Shown piece after piece: positions 26,195-38,860 of a DNA stretch of 64,000 nucleotides. Origin of the DNA: Hormiphora californensis (lineage: Eukaryota; Ctenophora; Tentaculata; Cydippida; Pleurobrachiidae); assembly GCA_020137815.1 (NCBI GenBank), contig CM035354.1:4420796-4484795 (forward strand). The letters run 5' to 3'. Under the pieces are notes generated by a model, which saw only the letters and a program-made list of their open reading frames with translations, searched no databases and was not told the origin of the DNA. Every line of letters starts with the position of its first letter. Within the stretch, counting starts at the first letter, position 1. A program made the translations under genes and the position numbers.

Positions 26195-27520
26195 GTTGCT
26201 GTCTTTCTCTGTCTATAGCTTACTCTCTGCCTCTCTATCTATCCGTCTCTTTCCGGTTAAAATTAAAGATGTAAAATAACAGAAGGTAAACAAATCGATA
26301 TACAGGGTGAACAAGATAGGAAGCGAGACAGGGTATTCGTCTGTCAGGGCTGTAATTTTATTTTAAAATATCAGATTCCCTAGAAGGAGCTATACGTACC
26401 AGATACATGATAGCTGATACAGAGAGAAGTATCTTAAATCTATCATAGATCAGAGAGAGGGATCTATCAGAAAGGGATCTATCAGAGATCTATCAAAATG
26501 GACATTAGTGCAGTAATGAAACTGATAAAAAGCAATAATGAGTTCACTGTTCTCAACCGTCACTTTCGAAGTTCCTAAAACTGCATCTTTTGTTCTCTCT
26601 ACAATAATCGTTCAATTTCAGAGCACATCTCTCACTTTCGACATCTCTTTTTCTCGGTGACAATGCACTGTATGTCTCCTACTATTAGTCTTGCAGTGAC
26701 AATTAGTGTCACACGAATTCTCTCTTTTCCTCTGCAGAGAAAGATTCAAAGCTCGAGACAGTACAAGGAAGGAACAATATTATATGTAATGATGGAAATG
26801 CCACCCGCTCCTCCTCCTCCACTGCACTCACAACTTCAATAGGTCATGATTCCAATTGTAACATGTCAATAGGTACAACCACATGTGTCAATAGGTGTAT
26901 TCCGATAATGATGCAGCAGAAAGGAATCTTGCGGAGAGTGCTCTATCCAAGAATGTGGAGAGCTATTTACAAAAGAGACGAGCAATTTTTTGAACATTTC
27001 TCGTTTATTTTGATAATGATGCTGCTATAGCACACGTAATGTTACGAAATAAAATGAGTGTATTTTACTTACGTAATAGAAGGGGCGTTGGGGCGATAGT
27101 ACAATCATGTTGAATGAAACTCTTCGAATAATACCGGACTATAACAAACCGAATAACGAAAGAGGCAAATACAAAAGAAAGTGATGTGGGTTGAGTAAAG
27201 TGTGATGGGGGTTGAGTAATATTGGAATGTCTGTGTGATGACGTAAGGGGTGTAGAAGGGGGACTCGAGTTTCAATTCTAATTAGATCTTATTATTACTA
27301 AACCTATCATCAGTGGCTTGATGTGACAGGGTTTAGATGACCTTACTGTGATAGGGGTGGGTGTGAGTGTGTGATTAAGGGCCAATCTGATACGATACCC
27401 TATTATTAGCAACCCCGATACCTATAATTAGTTAGCAACGGGTCCAGGCAACCAAAAGCCCAAAATTCTATAAACCCCACCAGTCTCAACCCACGAAAAT
27501 ACAGACAACAATACACATAC
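22844..27520. other. Long interval without a confident gene
   Basis: It contains a (GA)n tract at about 23814-23896, CT-rich tracts at about 25160-25195 and 26121-26200, and a G11-13 run near 25570. ORFs over these tracts are low-complexity artefacts. One exon-like segment on the minus strand is listed separately. 3' exons of the proline-rich gene upstream may lie here but could not be recognised. Confidence 0.4.
24127..24449 (-). CDS. Possible Ser/Thr-rich exon
   Basis: On the minus strand a CTCCAG acceptor precedes 24449 and a CAG|GTACAA donor follows 24127. The open frame between them encodes Thr/Ser-rich sequence with a duplicated 13-residue unit (TSSTSHAVSRCDT type), ending RVLGRSAIRKQALQTQ. 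It could be a downstream exon of the minus-strand PDZ/proline-rich gene at 27.5-31.5 kb, or chance. No domain was recognised. Confidence 0.25.
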
Positions 27521-30500
27521 CTCTTCCATGCTCGCGGTACTCTCCGGCCGTGAAGTGGTGGTACGAACTTCTGACCTGAAATAAGAAGTGTGAATTTGTT
27601 GAAGTTGGTGAATCCGTATCAGAAAGTGTGAATTGCTGGAAAGTGTGAATTTCTTGCTGCGTTATAAAACCGTACAATTTAACATATCCTTAGAGAGCGG
27701 CGGAAAGAGCAATTTATGTAGTTACCTGGTCAATGGTGGTGCTGCCTGATTGACGTCAATCTCCGCGGGTACCCGCAACGCTGCAAAGGGCTGTAGAGAG
27801 GAGGGAGAGGGCGGCCGTTCATCATCATCTGATGCTGGGAGGAGTCGCGTAGGAAGAAGGGGAGATGTGACCCGTTCTGGAATAGTTGGAGGAGGAGGAG
27901 GAGGTAGGGACTGGGAGGGTAACCGGGATGGGACGGTAGGAGGGGGAGACAAAGCTCGAGATGGAGGTGGAGGGGGAGATAAGGCTCGAGATGGGGGTGG
28001 AGGGGGAGACAGAGCCCGGGATGCTGCGTCAGGAGCTCTTGAAGTAGGTACCGCCCACCCGTTAGAGTACTCCACAGTTCCAGTTGGTAATGTTGCTCTC
28101 TCTGGTAGGGGAGGGGACATAGGTCGAGAGGATTGGTCTGGTAGGGGAGGGGACATTGGCCGAGATGTAGTAGTAGCAGCAGGTGGTGGTGGTGACATTG
28201 GCCGGGAGGATGGTGCTGATGACCAGTTCCTATCATGAGACACTCCATTTCTGTAACTAAATCCAGGGTGTTGTTGCTGCTGTGGGGGTGGGGACACCAC
28301 CCGTTGGTACCCCTTATTCTGCGAGGGGCCCACAACTGCCCCTCTCCTGGGCACAACAACAGGACCTTGTTGGCGAGCTGCCAGTTTCTCAATAGCACTG
28401 TTAATTTCCCACGGTGAGGGAGTATCCTGGAAGGTGGGGTAGGATTGCCCGTATCGAGTATCACTAACCCCACTACTCTGGCTGATCCTCGCTTCCACGA
28501 GAGTTGGTTCTGACCCGTCCCCCGATCCCTTTGAGAGGGATGACGGGACGGAGGGGTCGGGATTGTCTCATTTGGTGTTCCCGGACCTGCCGGGCTAATG
28601 GATCAGAATCCTGGCTTGAGAAGGATGCACTGGGACTGAGGGAGCTGTACTGTCCTGATGATGTGACTGAGGAACGGCGAGGTGGGGTCCGGGAGACAGT
28701 CCGGCGGGGTGGGGTCGGGGGTTGCCCCGAGGATCTATCCACAACAGGCAGACTGGCAGGGGGAGATTTCCGATGGGGTGAGAGATGAGGAGGGACTCCA
28801 GGGGAGGGAGGATGACTAGAGAAGAGACCAGCTTGATCAGCAAGAAATGTCGAGGTGTCCTTAGGAGGTGGCTCAAGTGTTAAGTAAACATAATCGTCAC
28901 GACTCCTCATGTCCTCTAGGCACCGCCTACAAAGAGAGAATAGTATTAAAGATAGGGAGAGAGAGATAGTTTTATAGACAGAGAGAGATAGAGAGAGAGA
29001 GAGAAGAAAGAGATTGAGACATAGTAAGAGAGTCGAGAACAGGAATTATTCATTTTGTTGTTTCGTCATGCTTGATACATGTGTGAATGTGTGTGTGGGA
29101 GCAGCAGCAGGTGGACGTATCAGGTTTCTCTACGACAGAGCCTGGTCTAGTCCAGTGAGATGGAGCCGGGAGCGAGATAGAGGGAGCAAGAGAGAGGAAG
29201 TAGAGAGATAGAGCTAGGGAGCTGGAGAGGGATGTGGTGTCCGTGTGATCGCTAATCCGATTTACCCTCCCCCCTGCTACCGGACTCAGATTATCTTCCT
29301 TCTACTACACTCGGAATGTCGGATAATCGAGCTACAATTTTCTGGTATAATTCAACGATTGAAAAGTTATTTATATTTGTCACAAAACAGGGATTTGTGC
29401 CCATTTTTGGTAACCGAGAATTTAAAAATTCAATTTGTTAACCACTCTCTGCTCCCCCATCGGCCATCACTGAAAACTATCCCACTGTTTCTCGTATACT
29501 GCATTCTCCCTCTATCTTTCTTTCTTCCTCTACCCACTGTTCTGTATAATCCATCAAAGTCCACTAATAATAGAAGCAGTTGAATAATATCAACAATGTT
29601 CACCGTACTTTGACTATGTTTTAGAAGGCTCCGGTAAAATTGATTCTTTAATCTTTGACTTTAGGTGAAGATTTGGAGAAGTGTGAGTCGTGACTGAGAA
29701 ATGTTAGATAAAAATAGAGCAGCGCCTATATTTATAACAAAAAGGGGGGACCACTTCCAATTATACCAGAGTGGGGCAATGGTATGTAAAGAAAGAGAGA
29801 TAGAGAGATAGAAAGAGAGAGAGCAATGAAGGGATATGTAGAGATAGAGAGAGGAGAAAAAGTTTCAGTACATTCCAATCAGATATCGTGCTTGTCAAAT
29901 AAGATGGTATAGGGTGACAAACATGTGAGACACCCAACCCTCTCTCAGCTCTCACCCAACCCTCTCCCTCTCCTGCTCTCACTCAACCCCCTCTCTCTCT
30001 ACTGCAGGGGGACCAACACCCTGAGAGCTCTCTAATCAAACCAATCTACCAAATATCTCAGAAGCCCATCGTGTAGAGCCATCATGCAAGATACAGATCG
30101 GCAGACAAAGGTGTCTACCAGTAACCTTAGAGTACTAAGTAGGGGAGGGTGTGGGATTCGTGTCTAATTGCTGGGACTCTACTTACGATATAAGGACTTG
30201 GATTCGATGCAGGTCGCTGACAGACGTTAGTCGCATCACACAAACAAGGGAGCAAATGAGGGCTGACCTTCTCCCCGCTCCTTTCGTGCACTCAGTTTGC
30301 TTTATTTTTGGACCCCATGTCACACATAGAAAAGGGAGAGACAAAAGAATAGAGTTCTAAGAATGGATCTGCAGAGAGTGAGCGATGACGTTAGGGGTGC
30401 CAATCTACTAAGTGGGCCTTGGGAGAGTGCACAGGAGGATCTCTCCCCTCCTCCTCTCTCTCGTTCCAGCTGCAGACCACTTTACTGCAGACTCATATAT

Positions 30501-31531
30501 TATACACACACAGACCACTGTGCTGCTGCTGCAGACCGATAGTAATTCATAACCAATTCTGCAGGAGGATATAGGAGAGCAACCTATCCCTGATCGATCT
30601 CCCCTTCTCTCTTTCTCTATCTCTCTCTCCGTGGGTAGTAAACGTGTATACAAGTCCTCTCCAAACTCTCTCCCATAGTTCTGTCTGTCTCTTCCCTCCT
30701 ATACATGCTCCCATGGTGGGGAGGGGGAAGGGAGAGCAAGAGAGGATAGATGGAGAGAGAGGGAGATGATTATATAGGGTGTAATGAGCGGCCCATTACG
30801 TTATTACATAGCATCATCATACTGAAATAGAGAGATGGGTGGGATCCAGGGCCCCTCGCAACATCTGCTTACCAACCGATTACAGACTAATTTCATTGGT
30901 ACTTCCATCTTCTAGGGGCCGTGTCAGAAACAGAGAAGAGCATGTAGTGGCCGGAGGTGAATTGAATGAGATGAAATATGTCTCATAAACAAGTTTTAAA
31001 GAGCTCCCAAAACAATAATTTACCTCGCACTTGGTAGGCTCATCGGGCGGTACTGAATTCATTCACATAGAGGATCTTATCCCCTGGACGAAGAGCACTG
31101 GAGTCAGGGCAGCTGTGTACAAATATTCCATTGTGAACGCGAGCTACACCCCACTGTGTCCCCATACCTGCAATCAGAGAGATTAAAATAGGGGGTGATT
31201 GGTATTATGAAATACAGTAGGTAGAAGAGATTGGGGTGAAGATTTGGGATAGAGAGAGATTTAGTTAATCAGGCGCCAAAGACTCTGATAGAAAATAGTG
31301 AGAGAGAGTAAACTTTACCCAGTCTTTAATCCCGAGAGAATTACATAGAGAAAGGGAGTTATAGTAGCAGGTGTATCATCATGAAGTATTAGATCACTAC
31401 TACGTACCTATCACACAGTTGAATATGGGAGGTAGAGGGAACACACACCGCCCCTGGGAACTGACTGCTGCTAGTGTTGCTGTGCTGTGAGCCCTGTTCA
31501 AGCCTACTACATAGCGAATACTTGGATGCAC
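27521..31531 (-). CDS. PDZ plus proline-rich protein, incomplete gene model
   Basis: Exons recognised on the minus strand are 31531-31408, 31167-31054, 28926-27726 and 27575-27521. The first two encode the front of a PDZ domain (GIFVHSCPDSSALRPGDKIL). The third begins with the PDZ tail (RCLEDMRSRDDYVYLTLEPP), so a small exon between 31054 and 28926 must be missing from this model because the phases also disagree (1 versus 2). The long third exon then encodes a disordered region with repeated SRPMSPPLP and SRALSPPPPP units, likely SH3/WW-binding. One surplus base in CCCCC (28519-28523) breaks the frame. A candidate first exon is 31944-31845 (MSNGTRAFLTLPKS). The 3' end is unresolved: the last exon recognised ends at a donor. 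It is a cytoplasmic adaptor by inference; no orthologue is named. Confidence 0.6.
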
Positions 31532-31944
31532 CTGAAAATATTGACAATGTAAATCAGATGTCAGATAGTTTTCACTGGCAGGCGGTGTTTTGTTGTTTTG
31601 TAAGTTAGGTGGAAGTCGACACGCATAAATATATAACGAGAGGATGAGAGAGAAAGAGAGAGGAGGGAGGTTTGTGTAAGAGAGAGAGTGAGAGAGAGAG
31701 AGAGAGGAGGGAGGTTTATGTAAGAGAGAGAGGAGGGGGTGAAAGAGGACATATGTTGAGGGTCAGCAATGTTTACATACACCTTTCGGAAACCGCAAAG
31801 GAAGAGCTCTCTCTCTCTCTCTCTGCTGTCGGTTCCGTGTTTACCTAAGCTCTGATGTAAAACTTCCGAATCACTGCTCCGAAGGTTCGAGTTTCGTTTG
31901 AGGGACTTAGGGAGGGTAAGAAACGCCCTGGTACCATTACTCAT

Positions 31945-33797
31945 GATAGCCAATCACACTCCATAGTTCATGTTTGGTATAACTGCTATATGGGAACAAT
32001 GTGTGATTATCGATAACAGTAGAATAGGGAAACAGGGCAATATATTTTATGGATAACAATCTGCAATCGTCAACTCTCAATTGTGGAACTTATGTACTTA
32101 TTTGTCCAAATGTACCATTCATCTGGAGTCAGAAATTGTCATGTTTTTGAGCTAGAAATGCTCTAGTATTCAAGTAAAGTGTGTGATTAAGTCCTCAATA
32201 GTAGTGCGACATTCATTTAAACCCTCTGTGTGAACATGAACTGTGGTATGGTCGTGGGGCCCACGACATGGGCAACCACTGAATGATCCGGGCTCCAACA
32301 GACTAAAATTCGCCGTTTTTCGGTAAGAGACACAATTTTCTATTTTATCTAATCGTATCAATTCACCACGCACACGTTAATAAAAAAGTCGTCAAATATA
32401 GTTGAAAAGCACACAGGGAACGATCGTTACAGGAAAAAAAATGAGAAAAACGAACGAAAAAAAATGCCAAAACCCGAAAATTTTGAGATTTCATCACGAG
32501 CAAAATATTTATTTACCTGATCTGCGCGATGCATTAAATGTGAACGCGCGATTTTACACGAATCACGCTGCGAATGGTGTGCCGCGCGTCACATCTTCTC
32601 CGGTCATGCGCTCATTATCGCGCGCACAGTCTGACCCGCGCGACTTCTGGCATCCCAGAGTACTCGCGCGTTCCGTCGTTGTCCTCCCAGTTCAAGTGTC
32701 GCCTTGAGGTTCCGAGCAGTGTCACTGATAACAGAGGAGTAACATCAGGTCAAGTGATTACTGAGTGTAATTGTGTGTGCTACTAAACTCAGCGGGTAGC
32801 TGACAGACTTGCCTGTCACAGTGGGATGCCGGATACTCAACTGTAAATCTTGAACTCAAGTCTGTGACAAGTCTCGTCAAGACAATAATGATAGGATCGA
32901 TCATCAAGACTGTCTCGATCCGATCATCGTTTGAAAGATTTAAGAATCAGATCAGAGCGTTCAGTATCAGCCCTGATCGCTTGAATCATGATTATGTTCT
33001 GTAGAACTGAAATATCGGAATATTTCTTTGAAGTATCCAGTCCCAACTCTTCCTCCAGACTGTGGCAAATTCCTCCGTCCTTTTCAAGAGAACTTTCCTC
33101 GTAAATTTACTATTTACCCCTTCTCTCCCTTACAGCAACGGACGAAAGTCGTAGTTAAATCTTAAAACAACAAAAGTACAATCCTTTTTTTTGTGTAAAA
33201 CAGGTGTAAAATTAAAACCGTCCAGGGACCAGTTACACAATTGAAACCTGACATTAGTTTCAGTAAAAACTGGTGTCAGGTTCTGACGCGCTACTTTCAA
33301 TGCAATTCACATCGATCACGTGATCGAAAATGTCGCTGTCCAGTGAAACTGATGGGGAACTGATGTCAGGTTTCAATTTTGTAACTGGAGCGTCACATTA
33401 CAATTTGTAGCATGCACTGTTGACTAAAGACTTTCTCTTAAAAAACACCCAATATCTGTCAACTATAATTCTCTATCTCTTTCTCTCACTAAATACGCCA
33501 TATAACGATAGTTATCTGATATCTGCTTCTCAATAAATGGACAATAAAAGACTAATTTCCTCAACTCTCTCACAAGGACATAATTATCTTTCTATTAAGT
33601 TTGTACATTGCATTCCATATAATATCATTACTCAACATTCTCTCTCTCTCTCTTTGTCTCATTCCTCAATATTTGACAATGAAATTAACAAAAAAACGAT
33701 AAAATATATATTACTTTTCTCTCATTATATATAACACCACACAGTCTCTCTCAGCAGCTCCCTGGCTACACCAAAATATGTTTGGTACTGGCAAACT
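31945..33797. other. Intergenic, CpG-rich and repeat fragments
   Basis: No gene recognised. A segment around 32400-32720 is rich in GCGCG words but lacks a credible ORF. A hairpin at 33229-33388 is listed separately. Upstream elements of the PDZ/proline-rich gene may be here. Confidence 0.35.
33229..33388. mobile_element. 160-bp MITE-like hairpin
   Basis: The left arm starts CCAGTTACACAATTGAAACC and is mirrored by the right arm ending GGTTTCAATTTTGTAACTGG with one to two mismatches. A second inner pair involves GTTTCAGT and ACTGA. No target duplication was resolved. Confidence 0.55.
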
Positions 33798-34412
33798 TCA
33801 ATAGTTCAACATGCTCAATCTGTCCATCCTGTCCCCGCCGTTATCAGGTACTTCAGTAACACTGTTGTTGGGTATTTTCTGCTTTCTCAAGTTCTCAGGA
33901 AACGGAGCCGTGGCATAAGGAGCCAGGACTATAGCACTGCAACGAGTTGGGGAGCAGTGAGTGACACACAATACTCGAACCTCCTCTACCATCCCCTCTA
34001 ACTCACACGCCCTGGCTACAGTATCTCTGATGGCACTGCCCACCCTGTTACATAGCTCTGTATAGGTCTCAACACTGGGCGGTTCACACTCCACATCAGC
34101 TGTTGCCTCCAACACTACCTTCTTTTCCTTGGCATACTGCCCATAGGGACACCCGTTAAACCGGCCAAAGTTCCTGTCCCGGAGTCTCGGTTCCACTGCC
34201 CCTTTCAGGCCCAGGTGGTACAGGGTGTCCCGTGCCCGTCCCAGATCGCTCACATAAACCCAGGTGAAATCGTATTGTTGGAGGTAGGGAGCGCTGGAGA
34301 GGGTTTCCCGGATACCGGCAGCAGTTAGTTTGCTGTCATGGTGACCGTTGATGGTGTGGGTGACATTGTTATTTGTCTCACCGTGCCGTGTGAACACCAA
34401 CTTTACCCTCAT
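33798..34412 (-). CDS. TIGAR-like histidine phosphatase
   Basis: An intronless, intact protein of 204 residues in the phosphoglycerate mutase/histidine phosphatase superfamily. Residues 5-14 read LVFTRHGETN, the catalytic RHG motif. LTAAGIRE and SDLGRARDT supply the second arginine region. RNFGRFNG follows a conserved acidic segment, and VTHCSPTR near residue 151 contains the second catalytic histidine. The layout matches TIGAR, which hydrolyses fructose-2,6-bisphosphate and related sugar phosphates in the cytosol. Human TIGAR is about 270 residues, so this one is shorter. The usual Gly after the second His is Cys here. Activity on a specific substrate is inference. Confidence 0.8.
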   Translation of the reverse strand: MRVKLVFTRHGETNNNVTHTINGHHDSKLTAAGIRETLSSAPYLQQYDFTWVYVSDLGRARDTLYHLGLKGAVEPRLRDRNFGRFNGCPYGQYAKEKKVVLEATADVECEPPSVETYTELCNRVGSAIRDTVARACELEGMVEEVRVLCVTHCSPTRCSAIVLAPYATAPFPENLRKQKIPNNSVTEVPDNGGDRMDRLSMLNY

Positions 34413-36164
34413 GTTGTTTCTATTGGAAGGTGGTCTGTTAACTTTTGGAGAGGGGAGAGGGGAGAGGGGGAGTTAAGAAAAGGGAAATGGGTTTGAAATT
34501 GTACAGAGAATTAAAGCAAAGACCTTTTTAGCCAAATCTAGAACCTCAGCAATTGGATTAATACGACTTTAGTAAGGAGGGGTACCACAGTCAGAGGTAA
34601 AAACATGAAGTTCATTGTGAGACTGAGATCAGGAATAACATGACAGATATCCAAGAATAACAAGAGAAACCTGCTTCACTTGTTTATATGACCCGCCCTA
34701 TTCCAGTTGTATCTCCCCTTACTTAATGCATGTATCTCTAACTCAAGCGTGATCCAAAGACTTGCAGCAATCTAATTATCATCTATATGATGATTTAAGT
34801 TATGGGCTTATGGAAAAATGTTATTCTCCAAATAGTTGGATGAGACATTTTTGAATGGTCATGGGTGGGGTGAAAAGGGAAAAGAGAAAGCGGCGGGCAA
34901 CACAGCATTGGCTGCAGTACACAAAAAAGCTACTCTCCAACCAACTCTCAAGCTATGAAATATTATTAATAACTCCAGAACAATAATTGAGGTAGTAAAA
35001 CAAATGGCAAGAATGAGAAATTAATAACGCTTTCCCCACCCCAAAAGGCTAGACTATCGAGTATCGGGTTGTTAGTTAAATCTAAAATTGAGTAGAAATA
35101 TCATCTCTCTGGAGTTATAGTTAGGCCACGATTATTGTAAAGGAGGACCAGCTAGTATGATCTACCAAACCCTCACAGAGCGTGCCCATTTTATGAAATA
35201 AAATACGGTGTAAGCTATACAACATGAACAGTCTACAGGCGGCTACAGGACAAGCAGGACATGTCACAATATGAATCCAACTAAATGTTGCATGGCCCTG
35301 ATGTTGGATTTAATAAATAAAGTTGGATTAAATAAACAGGTTTGTTATCATGCACGACGAAGTGGCAGTTCTACTTCAGCTGCTTTATTATTTTGGCAAA
35401 TGGATTCTATGGAAGTATAACTTTCTTAGTTAAGTCCCCTCCCCTCCCTTCCCTTCCGGCATTCATCACAACGATCACAACACAGAAGGAGTGAATATCT
35501 AACCCTTCCTTTACATTACTTAGGCGTACGGCTAGGCAAAAGAGTTCTACAACAAGCAAAATACGGCCTAAGACACACACGACTATTACACAACCCTCAG
35601 ACAGAGAAAGAGAGTGATTACATGATTAGAGGCAGTAGATGTACAATGTACATCCTGGCTCCCATTGCATAATCTAGCATAATATACCGCCCTAAGAATC
35701 GCATAAATTATCCCAGCTACTACAGGAGGAGGTAGAGACAGGGCCCAGGCCATATAATGATGCACTTATTGGAAAAATTGGAAACAGATCAGCTCAGATC
35801 CTGGACAATGAACAACTTAGAAGTGTCTGGATCTCGGGATCTATAAGTAAAGAAACAGTGCAGTACAGAACACATACTGCATACACACTCCAGCCATTAC
35901 ACACTCTCACACAGAGCTGTTTAGTTTGCATGCATGAAACTTGACTACGTGCGTCAATATGAGAATAAGAAGACTGCGGTAGCTGCTAGGAGAAGGGCTG
36001 ATTCAGCTGCCGAGAGAGAATGAATGAGAATTATAACTGAGACAGAGGGTCTGGAGAGCTGTCAGGCCAATGCCTATTATTATTATCGTAATGGGCAGGA
36101 CTCAGACTGAATACTGGGGTTCAGCACGACCACCTTTATAGCAGTCCAATCCAACAACAACAAT

Positions 36165-36345
36165 CGGTCACCTTATTTGGATAACCCACACACGTACTGC
36201 CTCCTTATTTGGGTTAGACAATCACGCAACTGTGCAACCTTATTTGGTTAAGCGGCAATCACGCAACTTCCATATTTGGATAGCCGGTATTTCACGCCGG
36301 GCTGTTATTTGAATGAAGGGCTTGCACGCCGGGTTCGGTAATGGT
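36165..36345. repeat. Degenerate tandem repeat with CTTATTTGG core
   Basis: At least four imperfect copies, spaced about 35-45 bases apart, combine (C)TTATTTGG(A/T) with a downstream CACGC word. Copies diverge considerably. No function is evident. Confidence 0.5.
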
Positions 36346-36750
36346 GCTGCCACTGCCAGCATAAACACGGTGGTGGGGGACTTGGGAGGATCTTCCAGAA
36401 GGTCAACATCACACAGCTTGATGGATTGGAAAACCAGGTAAGGACATTTAGACATAAACTTAGGGACAGGTAATAAAACTGTTTCAGACTATGAGCCAAT
36501 TTATTTTCAGGTCGTGTTGATCAGACTGTCTCGTGCGAGACACACTTTGGAACATGGAACAAGAATTCTTGAACCGTTACTGATGATATCGGGGTACAAT
36601 ATTTTAGTTCTTTATAGAGCAACTGGTTTTCTGGTGTAGGCTAGATATAGATCTATTAGTATATTATCTAGCCTACTGCATTGTGACTCTCCAAATCTTA
36701 TGACATTTCGGTTTCTTTATCCTACAACGTGCTCTCTATCTTTTAGTATT

Positions 36751-36951
<201 letters not shown>

Positions 36952-37845
36952 ATCTTAATCTCCCTCACTCTATCCCCAACTCTCTCTGTCTGTGCGGTGG
37001 TTTCTGTTTATAGATCACTTTGGTTTGTACTGTCGGAGAATTGTATTGGCAACTTTTAATTAACGCATGCAGTACATTGAACAATTATACATACAATATG
37101 CCCTGAATTTTCTCTCTTTGATCTTCACAAATTAAAAGTTTGGGCGTTCATGGCGTGGAGAGTAGCCTAGACTAACACTGTGTTAGTGTGTTAAAGTAAG
37201 GGATTTTATCAAGCATACAGTTGTTCTAGAGCTTCCCTGTATCAATACCAATACTAATGTACTCTTATCTCGGTGGAAACCAATCAAAAGTTGCTTAATC
37301 TTGGGCACATGTGTTCTTTTTGTTAATTTTCACCATCTTCTAATTTATATAGCGATACAATAATTGAGTGCCTGCCAGTCGAATCTCTAAATAGAATGTT
37401 TCCAGCTGGAATCCATACATGCAGCTAAATTCTCCTCCTGCATATTTCTACTGCATTCTGTATTAAACTAACTAGCTTCTGTCTTCGGCTGGTGCCAAAA
37501 TGAGCACAAAATTGGATTTAGTTTTTTTGACTAAAAACCCCAAATCATTCCCGGGCTGATTTTTAAACTCATTGCTTTTAGAAGATGAACCTAACGAATT
37601 TCTTCCAATCCCAGGTCTTCTTGATGAATTTGTGAATTTCTGGCACACAATACTCCTATTTGCACGTTTCCTCTTTCTAATTTTGCACTGATATCTACTA
37701 GAGTACCCGTTTGTACATTTCTTGATTGGATGCGACCTCGAGGAGCTATGACAATGCGAAAAAAGGGGTGGCACGCGACTTTAACCACGTGGTGATCTAA
37801 CCGCTCCTACTATCATACACATTGGGTTTTTGAAAAAACGGTCAT

Positions 37846-38121
37846 TATAGTCAAATTTTTTAATCAAGGGACAGGGGCCGCGCATTTACAAAAGTCTTTT
37901 TGCGCGTGCTAAACGTTTTCGCTCATATCTCCTGTTCCTGATAAGATAAAGACTTGGTCTTTGTTGCGTTGAAAAGGTCTTAAAATTATCTTTCCAACGC
38001 TTCCGGATTCAAGTCTTAAGATTAGCAGGAACTTGATCTCGATTATCACGCGCAAATACAAAGCCGCGCAACCCCTCTGAATGCGCGGCCCCCTGTCCCT
38101 TGATTAAAAAATTCGACTATA
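37846..38121. mobile_element. 276-bp palindromic MITE
   Basis: The left arm TATAGTCAAATTTTTTAATC and the following GGGACAGGGGCCGCGCAT are mirrored at the right end (ATGCGCGGCCCCCTGTCCC and GATTAAAAAATTCGACTATA). The internal arms include TTGAAAAGG and CTTTCCAACGC. Terminal TA on both sides fits a TA target duplication. It is non-coding. Confidence 0.75.
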
Positions 38122-38860
38122 CAATTTTGGCGAGGCGGGTAAATCATTTACTGTAACGCGCGAATTTCTCCAAAAAAGCGCTGCTTTTTTACGCCGCGCG
38201 CGGAACCTAAAATTACGCGCGCAGTGTAAAATTTTAAAATTCATTGAAAATTTCCTCTCGTTCGCGTTTTATGTCGCCAAAAAAAGTCGACGAAAAATTC
38301 CAAATTCGTGAATTATAAGAACTCCGGTCAGTTCTCATCTTGCCAATCCGTTTTCCGGGAACCCCTGGCCAAAGGACATTAAAATTCACATACCGACCAA
38401 GTTTCATATCGATTGGATAAGATTTTGGGTGGCTACGGTGAAAAATATCGTATTTTTGGCATTTTTAACTTTCCCGACGCGATTTACGACCCTTAAACAT
38501 TGAGTTACGGGAAATCGCTATCAAGTAAAATGAAGTTCAAACGATTCTCTTTCCCCACTATTGCGTTAGTTTTTTGATTTAGAGCCGTTTTCAGGGTCTT
38601 AGAAGCGTTTGAAAAATGTAAGTCTTTTTGTCGCAATGACGTCACCCCGTGACGTCACTGTTGTAAAGATCGGATCAAAAATCTGAGCCCGTACTTACAC
38701 CCGCCTTGGTCCAAAGTACCAGTGTACAAATTTTCAGGGGTCTAGCTCAAAAACTGTAGGAGGAGTAGGGAGAAAACAATTATCGGACTAACATTTTGGA
38801 AATTATTATATGGATCTTTTATTAACATGCTTTTAACTTTAGCTGTCAACCAAGAATATA
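38122..38860. repeat. Probable dispersed repeat upstream of ENT copy 1
   Basis: CGCG-rich at the start, then text with CATATCGATTGG and GAGTTACGGG that resembles phrases in other repeats of this window. No ORF. It separates the MITE from the start codon of the first transporter copy and may include its promoter. Confidence 0.35.

Noticed and set aside
32402-32786. ORFs in a CpG-rich segment
   Set aside because: No domain, no splice context, and composition follows the CGCG-rich repeat-like sequence.
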